A stretch of DNA of 64,000 nucleotides, taken from Streptomyces sp. S.PNR 29 (GTDB lineage: Bacteria > Actinomycetota > Actinomycetes > Streptomycetales > Streptomycetaceae). The stretch lies in contig NZ_JANUQM010000008.1 in assembly GCF_030386795.1 (NCBI RefSeq), positions 310,001 to 374,000 on the forward strand, written 5' to 3'. Made by a program: the position numbers and the translations under genes. The notes beneath the pieces were generated by a model. The model saw nothing but the letters and a program-made list of their open reading frames with translations. It was not told the origin of the DNA and did no database searches. Positions 25,158 to 34,555 of the stretch are shown here, piece by piece (position 1 is the stretch's first letter; the number at the start of each line of letters is the position of its first letter).

Positions 25158-27437
25158 TCAGGCGCCGGCGGGGAAGCGTTCCCAGACACGGTGGGCGCCC
25201 AGCAGCTCGGTCACCTGCCGCAGAACGGCCGTACCGCTGTCGCCGAGGACCACGCCAGGCGCGTCGGAGGGCACACCGGCCGCCTCCAGCACGGCCTCGC
25301 CGCCCGCCCAGGCGCCGATGGCCTTGCCGTGCCGGAACGCCTCGGACACCAGCAGTCCCATCCGGGGGTCGCCCGCGGCCCGCGACACGGCAGCCGGGGC
25401 GGCCTTGGCGTCACGGGCGCCGTACGCGTCACCGCCCACACTCGGCGGGCCCGCCAGCAGCACGGCGTCGAACTCCACGGACCGTGCCGTGGCGTAGGTC
25501 CGCTGGACCGTCACCGCGTCGTCGCCCGCGCCGAGCCTGCCGCCCGACGGCGCGACGACCAGAGGAACCATGCCCGCGTCGACGACGGCCTCCCGCACGG
25601 CACGTACGCCGTCCAGGTCGCCGTCCTCGCCGGACACGATGCCGATGATCCGCCCGTCCGCCGGCCAGGTCCGCCCGACCTGGGACAGCGCCGGGCTGGG
25701 CGCCACGTCGGCCAGGGGCACGGTGGGCTCGGGCGCCGGCAGGCCGAGGCCCTCGGCGACCTGCTCGCACAGCTCCGGGTCGATGTTGGCGAGGACCTGC
25801 AGCGCCCGCTCCTTGACGGCCTGTTCGTAGCACTTGCCGAGTTCGAAGGTGTAGGCGCCGACGATGTGCTCGCGCTCCACCGGGCTCATGCTGAGCCAGA
25901 ACCGGCGCGGCTGGCTGAAGTGGTCCGCGAACGACTCGGGAGCCTCCCGTACCTTCCTCGCCTCCGGTACCCGCACGGGTGTCTCCACGTACGCCCCGGC
26001 GTCCGCGCCGGCGGTGAACGGGCAGCCGCCGTCGAGGGAGTTGGGCCGGTACGGCGCGGCGCCCCGGTGCACGGCCGTCTGGTGCATGCCGTCGCGCTGC
26101 ATGTCGTTGACCGGGGCGTGCGGGCGGTTGATCGGCAGCTGCGGGAAGTTGGGGCCGCCCAGGCGGGTGATCTGGGTGTCCAGGTAGGAGAACAGGCGGC
26201 CCGCGAGCAGCGGGTCGTCGGTGATGTCGATGCCGGGAACGAGGTGGCCGACGTGGAAGGCGACCTGCTCGGTCTCGGCGAAGAAGTTCGACGGATTGCG
26301 GTTGAGGGTCAGCAGCCCGACCGGCTGCACGGGCGCGAGTTCCTCCGGGACGAGGTTCGTCGGGTCCAGCAGGTCGATGCCCTCGAAGGTCTGCTCGGGC
26401 GTGTCGGGGAACGTCTGGATGCCCAGCTCCCACTGCGGATACGCACCCGCCTCGATGGCGTCCGCGAGGTCCCGGCGGTGGAAGTCCGGATCGACACCGC
26501 CCGCGATCTGCGCCTCCTCCCACACCAGGGAGTGCACGCCCAGCTTCGGCTTCCAGTGGAACTTCACCAGCGTCGTGCCGCCCTCGGCGTCGACCAGACG
26601 GAAGGTGTGGACGCCGAAGCCCTCCATCATCCGGTAGGAGCGCGGGATGCCCCGGTCGGACATGTTCCACAGCGTGTGGTGGGCGGCCTCGGTGTGCAGG
26701 GTGACGAAGTCCCAGAACGTGTCATGGGCGCTCTGCGCCTGCGGGATCTCCCGGTCCGGATGCGGCTTGCCGGCGTGGATGATGTCCGGGAACTTGATCG
26801 CGTCCTGGATGAAGAAGACCGGCATGTTGTTCCCGACCAGGTCGAAGACGCCCTCGCCGGTGTAGAACTTGGTGGCGAATCCCCGGGTGTCGCGCACGGT
26901 GTCCGCGGACCCCCGTGACCCCAGCACCGTGGAGAACCGCACGAACACCGGCGTCTCCACGTCCTTGCCGAGGAACGCCGCCTTGGTCACGGAGGCCGCC
27001 GTGCCGTAGCTCTTGAAGACGCCGTGCGCCGCCGCGCCCCGGGCATGGACCACGCGCTCCGGGATGCGCTCGTGGTCGAAGTGCATGATCTTCTCGCGCA
27101 GGTGATGGTCCTGCAGCAGCACCGGCCCGCGCGGACCGGCCTTCAGCGAGTGATCGGTGTCGTGGAGCCGGGTGCCCTGCGCGGTCGTCAGACGGCTCCC
27201 GGCCTGAGCCACCCGGGCCCGGTCGGCCCCCGTCGGCTGGCCGGTCGGCGACACGGTGTCCGGACCGCTCTGGTCCGGTTTCGGCGGCAGCGGCTCCCGG
27301 GGCTCCGTCGGCTCGGCCACGGACGGCGACTCGGGACCCGGCTTCCCGGGAATGCCCTCCTCCGGCCCCGTGCCGTCGCCCAGCACGCTGTCGGTCACCT
27401 TCTCGGCCGCGCGCTTGAGGGGGTTGGGCTGGCTCAT
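25158..27437 (-). CDS. katE: large-subunit catalase (clade 2, HPII type)
   Basis: A 759-residue monofunctional haem catalase that splits hydrogen peroxide. The active-site region FDHERIPERVVHARGAAAHG carries the catalytic His. VRFSTVLGSRGSADTVRDTRGFATKF and the proximal haem-Tyr motif RLFSYLDTQITRLG are present. After residue ~600 comes the flavodoxin/GATase-like C-terminal domain that marks large-subunit catalases. The first ~85 residues are Pro/Glu-rich and probably a flexible arm. AAGGAG is well placed before the ATG at 27437. A divergent TPR gene begins 247 bases away. Expression under general-stress sigma control would be usual. Confidence 0.95.
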   Translation of the reverse strand: MSQPNPLKRAAEKVTDSVLGDGTGPEEGIPGKPGPESPSVAEPTEPREPLPPKPDQSGPDTVSPTGQPTGADRARVAQAGSRLTTAQGTRLHDTDHSLKAGPRGPVLLQDHHLREKIMHFDHERIPERVVHARGAAAHGVFKSYGTAASVTKAAFLGKDVETPVFVRFSTVLGSRGSADTVRDTRGFATKFYTGEGVFDLVGNNMPVFFIQDAIKFPDIIHAGKPHPDREIPQAQSAHDTFWDFVTLHTEAAHHTLWNMSDRGIPRSYRMMEGFGVHTFRLVDAEGGTTLVKFHWKPKLGVHSLVWEEAQIAGGVDPDFHRRDLADAIEAGAYPQWELGIQTFPDTPEQTFEGIDLLDPTNLVPEELAPVQPVGLLTLNRNPSNFFAETEQVAFHVGHLVPGIDITDDPLLAGRLFSYLDTQITRLGGPNFPQLPINRPHAPVNDMQRDGMHQTAVHRGAAPYRPNSLDGGCPFTAGADAGAYVETPVRVPEARKVREAPESFADHFSQPRRFWLSMSPVEREHIVGAYTFELGKCYEQAVKERALQVLANIDPELCEQVAEGLGLPAPEPTVPLADVAPSPALSQVGRTWPADGRIIGIVSGEDGDLDGVRAVREAVVDAGMVPLVVAPSGGRLGAGDDAVTVQRTYATARSVEFDAVLLAGPPSVGGDAYGARDAKAAPAAVSRAAGDPRMGLLVSEAFRHGKAIGAWAGGEAVLEAAGVPSDAPGVVLGDSGTAVLRQVTELLGAHRVWERFPAGA

Positions 27438-27683
27438 CCGTATCGCTCCTTAAGCTTCTGCCCGGGCCACGATCACCGCGGCCGCGTGGTCAACCGCCCT
27501 CTGCGTACCCCTGAACCAGGACTCAAGGCGTGCCAGAAGACCGTCACCGCAAACCGCGATCTTCATCCGTTTCAGGGCCCCGGCCCGGTATCGGGCCCAC
27601 CGGGAACGCCCGGCCCGATACCGTCGCCGTCACGCCTTGCGCGGTGGCGCCGGGGGCGTTCTGGTGGGAGGGAGGAGGCACCC

Positions 27684-29378
27684 ATGGACTACTACGACCT
27701 CGGCACCCACAGCCGTCCGGTGACGACCTCGTCGCCCGAGGCCCAGACGTGGTTCGACCGTGGGCTGGTCTGGACCTACGCCTTCAACCACGAGGAGGCC
27801 GTCTCCTGCTTCGAGGCGGCCGCCGCGGCCGACCCCGAGTGCGCCATGGCCCAATGGGGCATCGCCTACGCGCTCGGCCCCAACTACAACAAGCCGTGGG
27901 AGTTCTTCGACGAACACGACCTCCTACGGACCGTCGAGCGCACCCACACCGCCGTGGAACTCGCACACGCCAAGGCCGAGGCCGGAGCCACCCCCGTCGA
28001 ACGGACCCTGATCGGCGCGCTGCGGGCCCGCTACCCGCAGGCGAAGGCCGTCGAGGACTGCTCGGTGTGGAACACGCCGTACGCCGACGCCATGCGTGCC
28101 GTCTACGACCTGGCCCCCGACGACCCCGACATCGCCGCCCTGTACGCCGACGCGCTGATGAACCTCACCCCCTGGCAGCTGTGGGACCTTCCCACCGGGG
28201 GTCCCGCCGAAGGCGCCCGGACGCTCCAGGCCAAGTCCGTCCTCGACAAGGCGCTCGCCACCGGGACCGGGGAGAGGCACCCGGGCATCCTGCACCTGTA
28301 CATCCACCTGATGGAGATGTCCCCGACGCCCGAGGCTGCCCTGACCGTGGCCGACCGGCTGCGCGGCATGGTGCCCGACGCCGGTCACCTCCAGCACATG
28401 CCCTCGCACCTGGAAGTCCTGTGCGGCGACTACGGCCGTGTGGTGTCGGACAACAGCGACGCGATCGTCGCCGACGAGAAGTTCCGCGCCCGGGCGGGGG
28501 AGATGAACTTCTACACCCTCTACCGGGTGCACAACTACCACTTCAAGATCTACGGCGCGATGTTCCTCGGCCGGTCCAGGACCGCCCTGGAGACCGCCGA
28601 TCAGCTCGAAGCGACCATCCCGGAGGAGCTGCTGCGCGTGCAGAGCCCGCCGATGGCCGACTGGCTGGAGGCCTTCCTCGCCATGCGGGTCCACGTGCTG
28701 ATCCGCTTCGGCCGCTGGGCCGAGATCCTCCGGCTGCCCCTGCCCGCCGACCCGGAGCTGTACAGCATGACCACGGCGATGCTGCACTACGCCCGTGGCG
28801 TCGCCCTGTCGGCGACCGGGCGGATCGCCGAGGCCGAGGCCGAACGCCGGCTGTTCCGTGCGGCGGTCCCCCGCGTCCAGGAGACGCGCATGCTGTTCAA
28901 CAACACCTGCGCCGACATCCTGGCGATCGCGTCGGCGATGCTCGACGGCGAACTCGAATACCGCAAGGGCGACCACGACGCCGCCTTCGCCGCGCTGGAG
29001 CGGTCGATCGCCCTGGACGACGGCCTGCCCTACGACGAGCCGTGGGGATGGATGCAGCCCACCCGGCACGCCTACGGGGCCCTGCTGCTGGAACAGGGGC
29101 GCGTCGAGGAGGCGGAGGCGGTGTACCGGGCCGATCTGGGGCTGGACGACACCCTGCCGCGCGCGCTGCAGCACCCCGGCAACGTCTGGGCCCTGCACGG
29201 TATCCACGAGTGCCTGGTCCGCCTGGGCAGGCCCGGGGAGGCGCAGATCGTGGCCCAGCAGCTGAAACTCGCCGCCGCCATGGCGGACGTACCGATCGAG
29301 TCGTCCTGCTTCTGCCGCCTGGAAACCGTCGCGGGCGCCGCCGACGCGGGCGACTGCTGCGCCACCCACGATCACTGA
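27684..29378 (+). CDS. TPR-repeat protein with Cys/His-rich C-terminus
   Basis: A 564-residue cytoplasmic protein built of helical repeats. The start (TWFDRGLVWTYAFNHEEAVSCFEAAAAADPECAMAQWGIAYALGPNYNKPW) is a classic tetratricopeptide pair, and TPR-like helices recur to residue ~530. There is no catalytic motif I know. The last 25 residues hold SCFCR, CC and THDH, a cluster of Cys and His that could bind a metal. GGAGGAGG precedes the ATG at 27684. It is divergent from katE, and a shared stress regulon is possible. Confidence 0.75.
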   Translation: MDYYDLGTHSRPVTTSSPEAQTWFDRGLVWTYAFNHEEAVSCFEAAAAADPECAMAQWGIAYALGPNYNKPWEFFDEHDLLRTVERTHTAVELAHAKAEAGATPVERTLIGALRARYPQAKAVEDCSVWNTPYADAMRAVYDLAPDDPDIAALYADALMNLTPWQLWDLPTGGPAEGARTLQAKSVLDKALATGTGERHPGILHLYIHLMEMSPTPEAALTVADRLRGMVPDAGHLQHMPSHLEVLCGDYGRVVSDNSDAIVADEKFRARAGEMNFYTLYRVHNYHFKIYGAMFLGRSRTALETADQLEATIPEELLRVQSPPMADWLEAFLAMRVHVLIRFGRWAEILRLPLPADPELYSMTTAMLHYARGVALSATGRIAEAEAERRLFRAAVPRVQETRMLFNNTCADILAIASAMLDGELEYRKGDHDAAFAALERSIALDDGLPYDEPWGWMQPTRHAYGALLLEQGRVEEAEAVYRADLGLDDTLPRALQHPGNVWALHGIHECLVRLGRPGEAQIVAQQLKLAAAMADVPIESSCFCRLETVAGAADAGDCCATHDH

Positions 29379-29382
29379 AGGG

Positions 29383-30036
29383 TCAGCCGGCCGGCGCCCT
29401 CGCGTCCCGCCGGCAGCACAGGAAGAGGTGGGGTTCGGGGGCGGCATCGGAGTGGGCCGGAGTGAACAGCACGCTCTGATCGGACACCACGGCAAGGCCG
29501 GCCCCCTTCACCAGGGCGACGACGTCCTCGGTGGCGAAGCTCGTCGCCCGGACAGGCTGCCCCATGAAGACGAACTCGACGTCCTCCACGTCGGCGGGCA
29601 CGGTGGCGAGCACCAGACCGCCTCCCGGCCGCAGCGCCCGCACCAGACGCCGTACGAGCTCCGACTGCTCCTGGCGGGACATCATCAACAGCGAGAAGTA
29701 CACGCAGACCGCGTCGAACGAGCCGTCCTCCAGCTCGACGTCGCGGATGTCGGCGCAGCGGAACTCGGCGGCGGGCACCTGCCGGGCGGCGAGCTCCACC
29801 ATGACGGGGGAGACGTCGATCCCCAGCACCTCGTGACCGGCCTCGGTGAGCGTGGAGGCCGTGGGACGCCCCGTTCCGCTGCCGACGTCCAGGACGCGGC
29901 TGCCGGGTGCGAGCAGACCGAGCAGCCACTGCAGCGACGCGCGGTGCGCCTCGGAGTGGGCGAACGCCTTCTCGTACGCCGGCCCGAGCGCGTCGAAGAC
30001 CGCCGCCGCCCGCCGTCCGTGTTCCTCGCCGGCCAC
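29383..30036 (-). CDS. class I SAM-dependent methyltransferase
   Basis: A 217-residue methyltransferase. Motif I is VLDVGSGTGRPTASTLTEAG, the acidic loop is LGIDVSPVMVELAARQ, and motif post-I/IV is FDAVCVYFSLLMMSRQE. The GTG at 30036 is preceded by GGGGAGGG, which makes it the best start; a start at 30123 is less likely. Its 3' end nearly touches the convergent TPR gene. The substrate is unknown; the compact domain fits a small-molecule methyltransferase. Confidence 0.82.
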   Translation of the reverse strand: MAGEEHGRRAAAVFDALGPAYEKAFAHSEAHRASLQWLLGLLAPGSRVLDVGSGTGRPTASTLTEAGHEVLGIDVSPVMVELAARQVPAAEFRCADIRDVELEDGSFDAVCVYFSLLMMSRQEQSELVRRLVRALRPGGGLVLATVPADVEDVEFVFMGQPVRATSFATEDVVALVKGAGLAVVSDQSVLFTPAHSDAAPEPHLFLCCRRDARAPAG

Positions 30037-30137
30037 GATGCCCTCCCCCGTCGTGATGGGTGCGCAGATCGTCCCACACGCGGCCTCCGTCATGGTGCGA
30101 CTTGCGGCCGAAAGCCACCGCACGGCAGGGTTCCGGT

Positions 30138-30590
30138 GTGGCCACCCTGCTGATCGTGCATCACACGCCCTCGCCCAACTGCCAGGCGATGTTCGAAGCC
30201 GTCGTGTCCGGCGCGACCGACCCGGAGATCGAGGGCGTCCAGGTCGTGCGGCGCGCCGCGCTGTCCGCCACGGCGTCGGACGTGCTGGCCGCGGACGGCT
30301 TTCTGCTCGGCACCCCGGCGAACCTCGGCTACATGTCCGGCGCCCTCAAGCACTTCTTCGACCTGGTCTACTACCCCTGCCTGGACAGCACCCGCGGCCG
30401 GCCGTTCGGCGTCTACGTGCACGGGGGCAACGACGTCACCGGAGCCCTGCGCGGCATCGAGGCGATCACGACGGGCCTCGGCTGGCGCCGTACCGCCGAG
30501 CCGGTGATCGTGACCGGCGAGCCGGGCAAGGCCGACCTGGAGGCGTGCTGGGAGCTGGGCGCCACGGTCGCGGCCGGGCTGATGGACTGA
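30138..30590 (+). CDS. flavodoxin-like NAD(P)H reductase family protein
   Basis: A 150-residue flavodoxin-fold protein. TLLIVHHTPSPNCQAMFEAV at the start is the FMN-phosphate loop, and GFLLGTPANLGYMSGALKHFFD is the conserved second FMN-contact loop. VYVHGGNDVTGALRGIE follows. The GTG at 30138 has GGCAGGG upstream. Probably an FMN-dependent oxidoreductase or electron carrier. It lies divergently from the methyltransferase gene. Confidence 0.8.
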   Translation: MATLLIVHHTPSPNCQAMFEAVVSGATDPEIEGVQVVRRAALSATASDVLAADGFLLGTPANLGYMSGALKHFFDLVYYPCLDSTRGRPFGVYVHGGNDVTGALRGIEAITTGLGWRRTAEPVIVTGEPGKADLEACWELGATVAAGLMD

Positions 30591-30631
30591 TCCCGGCCCG
30601 GCCGGACCGCTGAACGGCGGGCGGCGGCCGG

Positions 30632-31462
30632 TCACGGCTTGCGCGCGACCGCTCCGTACATGGCGATGTCCTCGTCGCGGATGTTCTGCTCACCCGTGCC
30701 GTCCGGGTGCCACTTGTGGACCTGGACGATGCCCGGCTCGACCAGCTCCAGCCCCTCGAAGAACTCGTGGGCCTCGTCGATGGTGCGCAGCCGCATCGGC
30801 ATGTTGCGGGCCGCGTACTCGCGGGCGACGCGGCCCACCTCCTCGGGCGCGAACTCGGCGGTGCCGATGGTCATCGCGAGGTAGCTGCCCGACGGGAGGG
30901 GCTCCAGGAGGCGGCGGACGATGCCGACCGCGTCGTCCTCGTCGAGGACGAAGTGGACGATCGCGATCACGGTCAGCGCGACCGGCTTGCTCAGATCCAG
31001 CGTCTCCCGGAACTCGGCCGAGCCGAGGATGGCCTCCGGCTGCTGGAAGTCCGCCTCGATGTACGCCGTCTTCCCCTCGGGCGTGCTGGCCAGCAGGCCC
31101 TGCGAGAGGGTGAGCACGATCGGGTCGTTGTCCACGTAGACGACCCGGGACTCGGGAGCCACCGACTGGGCGATCTCATGGAGGTTGGGGGAGGTGGGAA
31201 TCCCCGTGCCGATGTCGAGGAACTGGCGCATCCCCGCCTCCTCGGCCAGCCAGCGCACCGCCCGGTTCATCCAGTCACGGTTGGCACGCATGTGGATCGG
31301 CAGCGCGGGCCACTCCCGCGCCATGGCGTCGCCCGCCTCTTTGTCGGCGGGGTAGTAGTCCTTACCACCGAGGATGTAGTCGTAGATACGGGCCGAATGC
31401 GCGTTCTCGGTGTCGATACGGTCGGCCGGCCATCCGTTGTCGGGCAACGCCGCCCCTCCCAT
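30632..31462 (-). CDS. SAM-dependent methyltransferase, DUF574 (SAV2177) family
   Basis: A 276-residue member of the large actinobacterial DUF574 methyltransferase family. The N-terminal signature IDTENAHSARIYDYILGGKDYYPADKEAG is unmistakable. Motif I (FLDIGTGIPTSPNLHEIAQ) and VVYVDNDPIVLTLSQ for cofactor binding follow, then ADFQQPEAIL. Length is normal. The ATG at 31462 has no ribosome site, so the mRNA may be leaderless. The physiological substrate of the family is unknown. These genes often sit near DUF397/HTH pairs, as here. Confidence 0.9.
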   Translation of the reverse strand: MGGAALPDNGWPADRIDTENAHSARIYDYILGGKDYYPADKEAGDAMAREWPALPIHMRANRDWMNRAVRWLAEEAGMRQFLDIGTGIPTSPNLHEIAQSVAPESRVVYVDNDPIVLTLSQGLLASTPEGKTAYIEADFQQPEAILGSAEFRETLDLSKPVALTVIAIVHFVLDEDDAVGIVRRLLEPLPSGSYLAMTIGTAEFAPEEVGRVAREYAARNMPMRLRTIDEAHEFFEGLELVEPGIVQVHKWHPDGTGEQNIRDEDIAMYGAVARKP

Positions 31463-31534
31463 TCAGATCATCGGGGTGAGTGAAGGCTCAAGTAAATCAA
31501 GGGTCTTGACGGACTGCTCAGAAACCCAACGGTG

Positions 31535-31771
31535 TCAGAGGAGGAAGTCGGCATCGCCCGCCTTCACGCCCGTCAGGAAACTGGACATCTCGTGGGGCGT
31601 GAACACCAGCGCCGGACCGTCCGGATCGGTCGACTGGCGCACGGCGACGCACCCGTCGGCGAGCTGCTTCACTTCCACGCAGGCGCCTCCGGCGTCGTCG
31701 CTCCACGGCTTGGACCAGCCGCGTGCGCCCAGCTCCCGGGCCGGCATGCCGTTGCTTATGTGGTGGTGCAC
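31535..31771 (-). CDS. DUF397 domain protein
   Basis: A 78-residue DUF397 protein: ARGWSKPWSDDAGGACVEVKQLADGCVAVRQSTDPDGPALVFTPHEMSSFLTGVKAGDAD carries the W-S, CVEVA-like, RDSK-like and F-T hallmark positions. DUF397 proteins pair with DUF5753 helix-turn-helix regulators, and this one starts one base after such a gene's stop. AAGGAGCTCTGAC precedes the GTG. Such pairs (for example around BldB/AbaA-like loci) affect development and antibiotic production and can act as toxin-antitoxin-like partners. Confidence 0.85.
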   Translation of the reverse strand: MHHHISNGMPARELGARGWSKPWSDDAGGACVEVKQLADGCVAVRQSTDPDGPALVFTPHEMSSFLTGVKAGDADFLL

Positions 31772-31772
31772 G

Positions 31773-32648
31773 TCAGAGCTCCTTGCGAATGGCTCCGAGG
31801 AGAGCCTCGGTCTTGCGGGCGGGCGCAGCCTGGGCGCCCAGCCGGTCCAGGGCCTCGCGGTACACCACGACGTCGTCGCCCTTGTCGAGGTAGACAGCGC
31901 CCACCAGACCGTTGAGGTAGACGATGTCGGGCAGTTCGCGTGCCCGGAACCGGAAGAGGTGGTACGCGCCGGCCCGCAGGGCCGGGTGCGGACCGTTGGC
32001 GAACGGCATGATCTGCACGGTCACATGAGGAAGGGCGTTCACCTCGATCAGACGGTCGATCTGCGCACGCATCACGTCGGATCCCCCGACCGGCCATCTG
32101 AGCACCGTCTCGTCCATCACGACCCACAACCGCGGCGGCGCCTCGCGGGTCAGCAGCTCCTGCCGGCGCATGCGCAGCGCGACCCGGCGCTCCGTCGCCT
32201 CCGACGAGGCGTGCGGATTGCCCGCGCTCAGCAGGGCACGCGCGTACTCCTCCGTCTGCAGCAGCCCGTGGACGAACTGGTTCTCGTAGGCACGGATCTG
32301 CAACGCCGCCTGCTCCAGGCTCAGATAGGCGGCGAACCAGTCCGGCATCACGTCGCGGTAGGTGTGCCACCAGCCGCGCTTGTTGGCCTCGCGGACCGAC
32401 TTCAGGAACGTGTCGATCTCCTGCTGGTCCGTCACACCGTAGACCTGCAGCAGCTTCTCGGCGTCCGCCAGCCGGAGCCGGGCCACCTTGGCGGCCTCCA
32501 TCCGGCGGATCGTGGAGTGACTGACCCCGATGGCCGCGCCCGCCTGCTCGTACGTCAGGCCGGCGCGATTCCGCATCTCCTCCAGCTGCCTGCCGAGGAT
32601 CATGCGCAGTACGGAGGGGGCACCGCCCCAGTCGGTCTCCGAGGTCAC
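31773..32648 (-). CDS. Xre-type HTH regulator with DUF5753 domain
   Basis: A 291-residue regulator. The N-terminal helix-turn-helix is at residues ~20-75 (LGRQLEEMRNRAGLTYEQAG, then IGVSHSTIRRMEAAKVARL). The rest is DUF5753: EANKRGWWHTYRDVMPDWFAAYLSLEQAALQIRAYENQFVHGLLQTEEYARALL is its standard opening. I use the GTG at 32648 (GAGGGG six bases upstream) over a GTG at 32693 that lacks a ribosome site. It is probably a partner of the DUF397 protein downstream and of the divergent HATPase gene. Confidence 0.88.
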   Translation of the reverse strand: MTSETDWGGAPSVLRMILGRQLEEMRNRAGLTYEQAGAAIGVSHSTIRRMEAAKVARLRLADAEKLLQVYGVTDQQEIDTFLKSVREANKRGWWHTYRDVMPDWFAAYLSLEQAALQIRAYENQFVHGLLQTEEYARALLSAGNPHASSEATERRVALRMRRQELLTREAPPRLWVVMDETVLRWPVGGSDVMRAQIDRLIEVNALPHVTVQIMPFANGPHPALRAGAYHLFRFRARELPDIVYLNGLVGAVYLDKGDDVVVYREALDRLGAQAAPARKTEALLGAIRKEL

Positions 32649-32943
32649 GCCTTGCCCCCTCACGCCTTCAGCTCTCGGGATGCAGTCTGACACGATCAGC
32701 GCTTTTCGCAGACCTGGTCGATCACGTTCTTGGTGGGAGCAGGATGCACTTCGCTACTTGAAAATTTCAACTTGCTGGTTGCGAGGTGTTGTTCGCGGTG
32801 CCACAGTGGACGGACCGTTCCGGTTCGCTGAACGACAGGACGGCGCGGCCCGGTTGGGGGAGACAGGGTTGGGCTTTCACACGGCGGATCGGTGCGGCCT
32901 CGGTACGGGCCCTGACGCGAAGGCAGACGAAAGGCGTACGGCG

Positions 32944-33633
32944 ATGGCTCCGCCCTCCCTCCCTCAGCCGCTGCACCCACTGCCGGCAGCCCAGCGGTCC
33001 GTGCGCCCGTCCGGAGCCGAACATCCCGGCAGACCGTCGGAGACGTCGTGCTCCACCCAGCCGCCCGGAGGCGGGCACCCTGGTCGACTCCCTGGGCCGC
33101 AAGGCCCCGACCGGCTCGCCTCCGGGGCCCGACCTGCCCAGCGGAACCATGCGTTCGGACTGCCGGCGACCCCGGCGTCGGTCGGCCTGGCCCGTCGGCA
33201 CGTACGTGAGCTGCTGACCTCGTGGAGCGGCGGCGACGAGATACGCGACAACGCCGTCGTCGTGACCTCCGAGCTGGTCACCAACGCGCTCACGCACGCG
33301 GCCGGCGAGTGGATCGTCTGCCGGCTGCACATCGCCGCGGGCCGGCTCCGTATCGAGGTCGAGGACGAAAGCCGCGGCGCCACGCTCCCGGTACCGCGGC
33401 AGCCGGGCCCCGACGAGCAGAACGGACGCGGACTCCTCCTGGTCGACGCGCTCAGTGGCGCCTGGGGAACCGCGGACGCCCCGCACGGGTCCGGGCGCGT
33501 GGTCTGGGCCGAGCTGACGACCGACCCGTACGAACCCGGCCCGACCGCATCCCCACCGACCGTGCCCTCCACGCGGCCCGTCCCCCACTCGGCCGAAGGA
33601 CCCTCACCGCATGCACCGACCGCACATCCCTGA
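32944..33633 (+). CDS. ATP-binding protein, RsbW-like HATPase
   Basis: A 229-residue anti-sigma-factor-like kinase domain protein. The first ~75 residues are Pro-rich and disordered. The HATPase core holds the N-box VTSELVTNALTHAAGEWIVCRL and the G-box NGRGLLLVDALSGAWG. There is no dimerisation domain or sensor, so it may bind and inactivate a sigma factor or act with a DUF397/DUF5753 pair. GAAAGG lies about nine bases before the ATG at 32944. The gap of ~295 bases to the divergent HTH gene includes an A/T-rich spot (TTGAAAATTTCAA near 32759) but no gene. Confidence 0.82.
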   Translation: MAPPSLPQPLHPLPAAQRSVRPSGAEHPGRPSETSCSTQPPGGGHPGRLPGPQGPDRLASGARPAQRNHAFGLPATPASVGLARRHVRELLTSWSGGDEIRDNAVVVTSELVTNALTHAAGEWIVCRLHIAAGRLRIEVEDESRGATLPVPRQPGPDEQNGRGLLLVDALSGAWGTADAPHGSGRVVWAELTTDPYEPGPTASPPTVPSTRPVPHSAEGPSPHAPTAHP

Positions 33634-34057
33634 CCCCCGCCCGCCGCGCCTCGCGCCCGTCCTGTGCGACCGCCCCGGACGCCTGACGATCCCCGAACAG
33701 CTGCCCACCAGCCTCGGCTACGACGCCGTGGGCACCCCATGGGAACACGGGGAACGCATCATGGACCGCCTCCCGCGCGTCGGCTGTGTCTTCGCCGACG
33801 ACCTGCGCTGGTGGTGGATCGTCCCCGCCGGCTCCCACATCGGCGTGACCTGGCCGCCGAGCACCAGCTACGCGATCGGCGCCCACATGGCCGACCCGTC
33901 CTGGACGCGCACCCGCCCGAAGCCCGGCCCCGGCCACCCCCGCCTGCTACACGCCCCGGAGTCGGGCTCCCCGTACACACCCCCGATACCGCTGTACTTC
34001 CTCACCTGCCGTCTCGCCGGCAGCACCCCGCACTGGTCACTGGGCGCCGCGAGCTGA
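33611..34057 (+). CDS. hypothetical protein next to HATPase gene
   Basis: A 148-residue Pro- and Trp-rich protein overlapping the HATPase gene by 23 bases, so translation is probably coupled. Recognisable landmarks are DRPGRLTIPEQLPTSLGYDAVG, a WWWIVPAGSHIGVTWP tract and a C-terminal PPIPLYFLTCRLAG. I recognise it only as a conserved hypothetical found beside such HATPases in Streptomyces. No membrane segment or catalytic motif is seen. Confidence 0.65.
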   Translation: MHRPHIPDPRPPRLAPVLCDRPGRLTIPEQLPTSLGYDAVGTPWEHGERIMDRLPRVGCVFADDLRWWWIVPAGSHIGVTWPPSTSYAIGAHMADPSWTRTRPKPGPGHPRLLHAPESGSPYTPPIPLYFLTCRLAGSTPHWSLGAAS

Positions 34058-34064
34058 AGCCGGG

Positions 34065-34496
34065 TCAGGCGGCCGTCAACACCACGCTGCCCAGCGCGAT
34101 CAGCGTGAGGACCTTGGCCGACTCGCAGGCCACGTAGAACAGGTGCGCACGCGAGCGCGGAACGTCCTCTCCCGCCAGCACCCGGTCGGACCGGCGGTTG
34201 AGGACGGGCCGGACCACGGCGAGCTGCACGGCCAACAGCACCACGGCAAGGCCGGTCAACAACACGACGGGCAGCGGGGAAGAGCCCAGTGCGACCGCCG
34301 TGACCACGGCAGCCGCCAGGACGGCCTCGACGCGGTTGAGCGCCCGGAAGACGAGCCGGCCGATACCGAGCCCGATCCGTACGCTCACCCCCGGAGCGCG
34401 GAACTTCAGCGGCGCCTCCAGGAAGGAGATGCCCAGCACCATCCCGAGCCAGACGAAGGTGACCGCCCCGGCCACGGAGGCCGATGCGCTGTTCAT
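34065..34496 (-). CDS. four-helix membrane protein (DUF4149-like)
   Basis: A 143-residue membrane protein. Helices are AGAVTFVWLGMVLGISFLEA, VEAVLAAAVVTAVALG, LTGLAVVLLAVQLAVV and VLTLIALGSVVLTAA. The first loop (FLEAPLKFRAPGVSVRIGLGIGRLVFRALN) resembles DUF4149. The ATG at 34496 follows a GGGTGGGTGGG tract. It is located just downstream of hmp on the same strand (60 bases) and may belong to the nitric-oxide response unit. Function is unknown. Confidence 0.65.
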   Translation of the reverse strand: MNSASASVAGAVTFVWLGMVLGISFLEAPLKFRAPGVSVRIGLGIGRLVFRALNRVEAVLAAAVVTAVALGSSPLPVVLLTGLAVVLLAVQLAVVRPVLNRRSDRVLAGEDVPRSRAHLFYVACESAKVLTLIALGSVVLTAA

Positions 34497-34555
34497 ATGA
34501 CCCACCCACCCTTTCTGTCGTCGACGCCGCGTGTCCCCGTGCTGCCGTACCGCCC

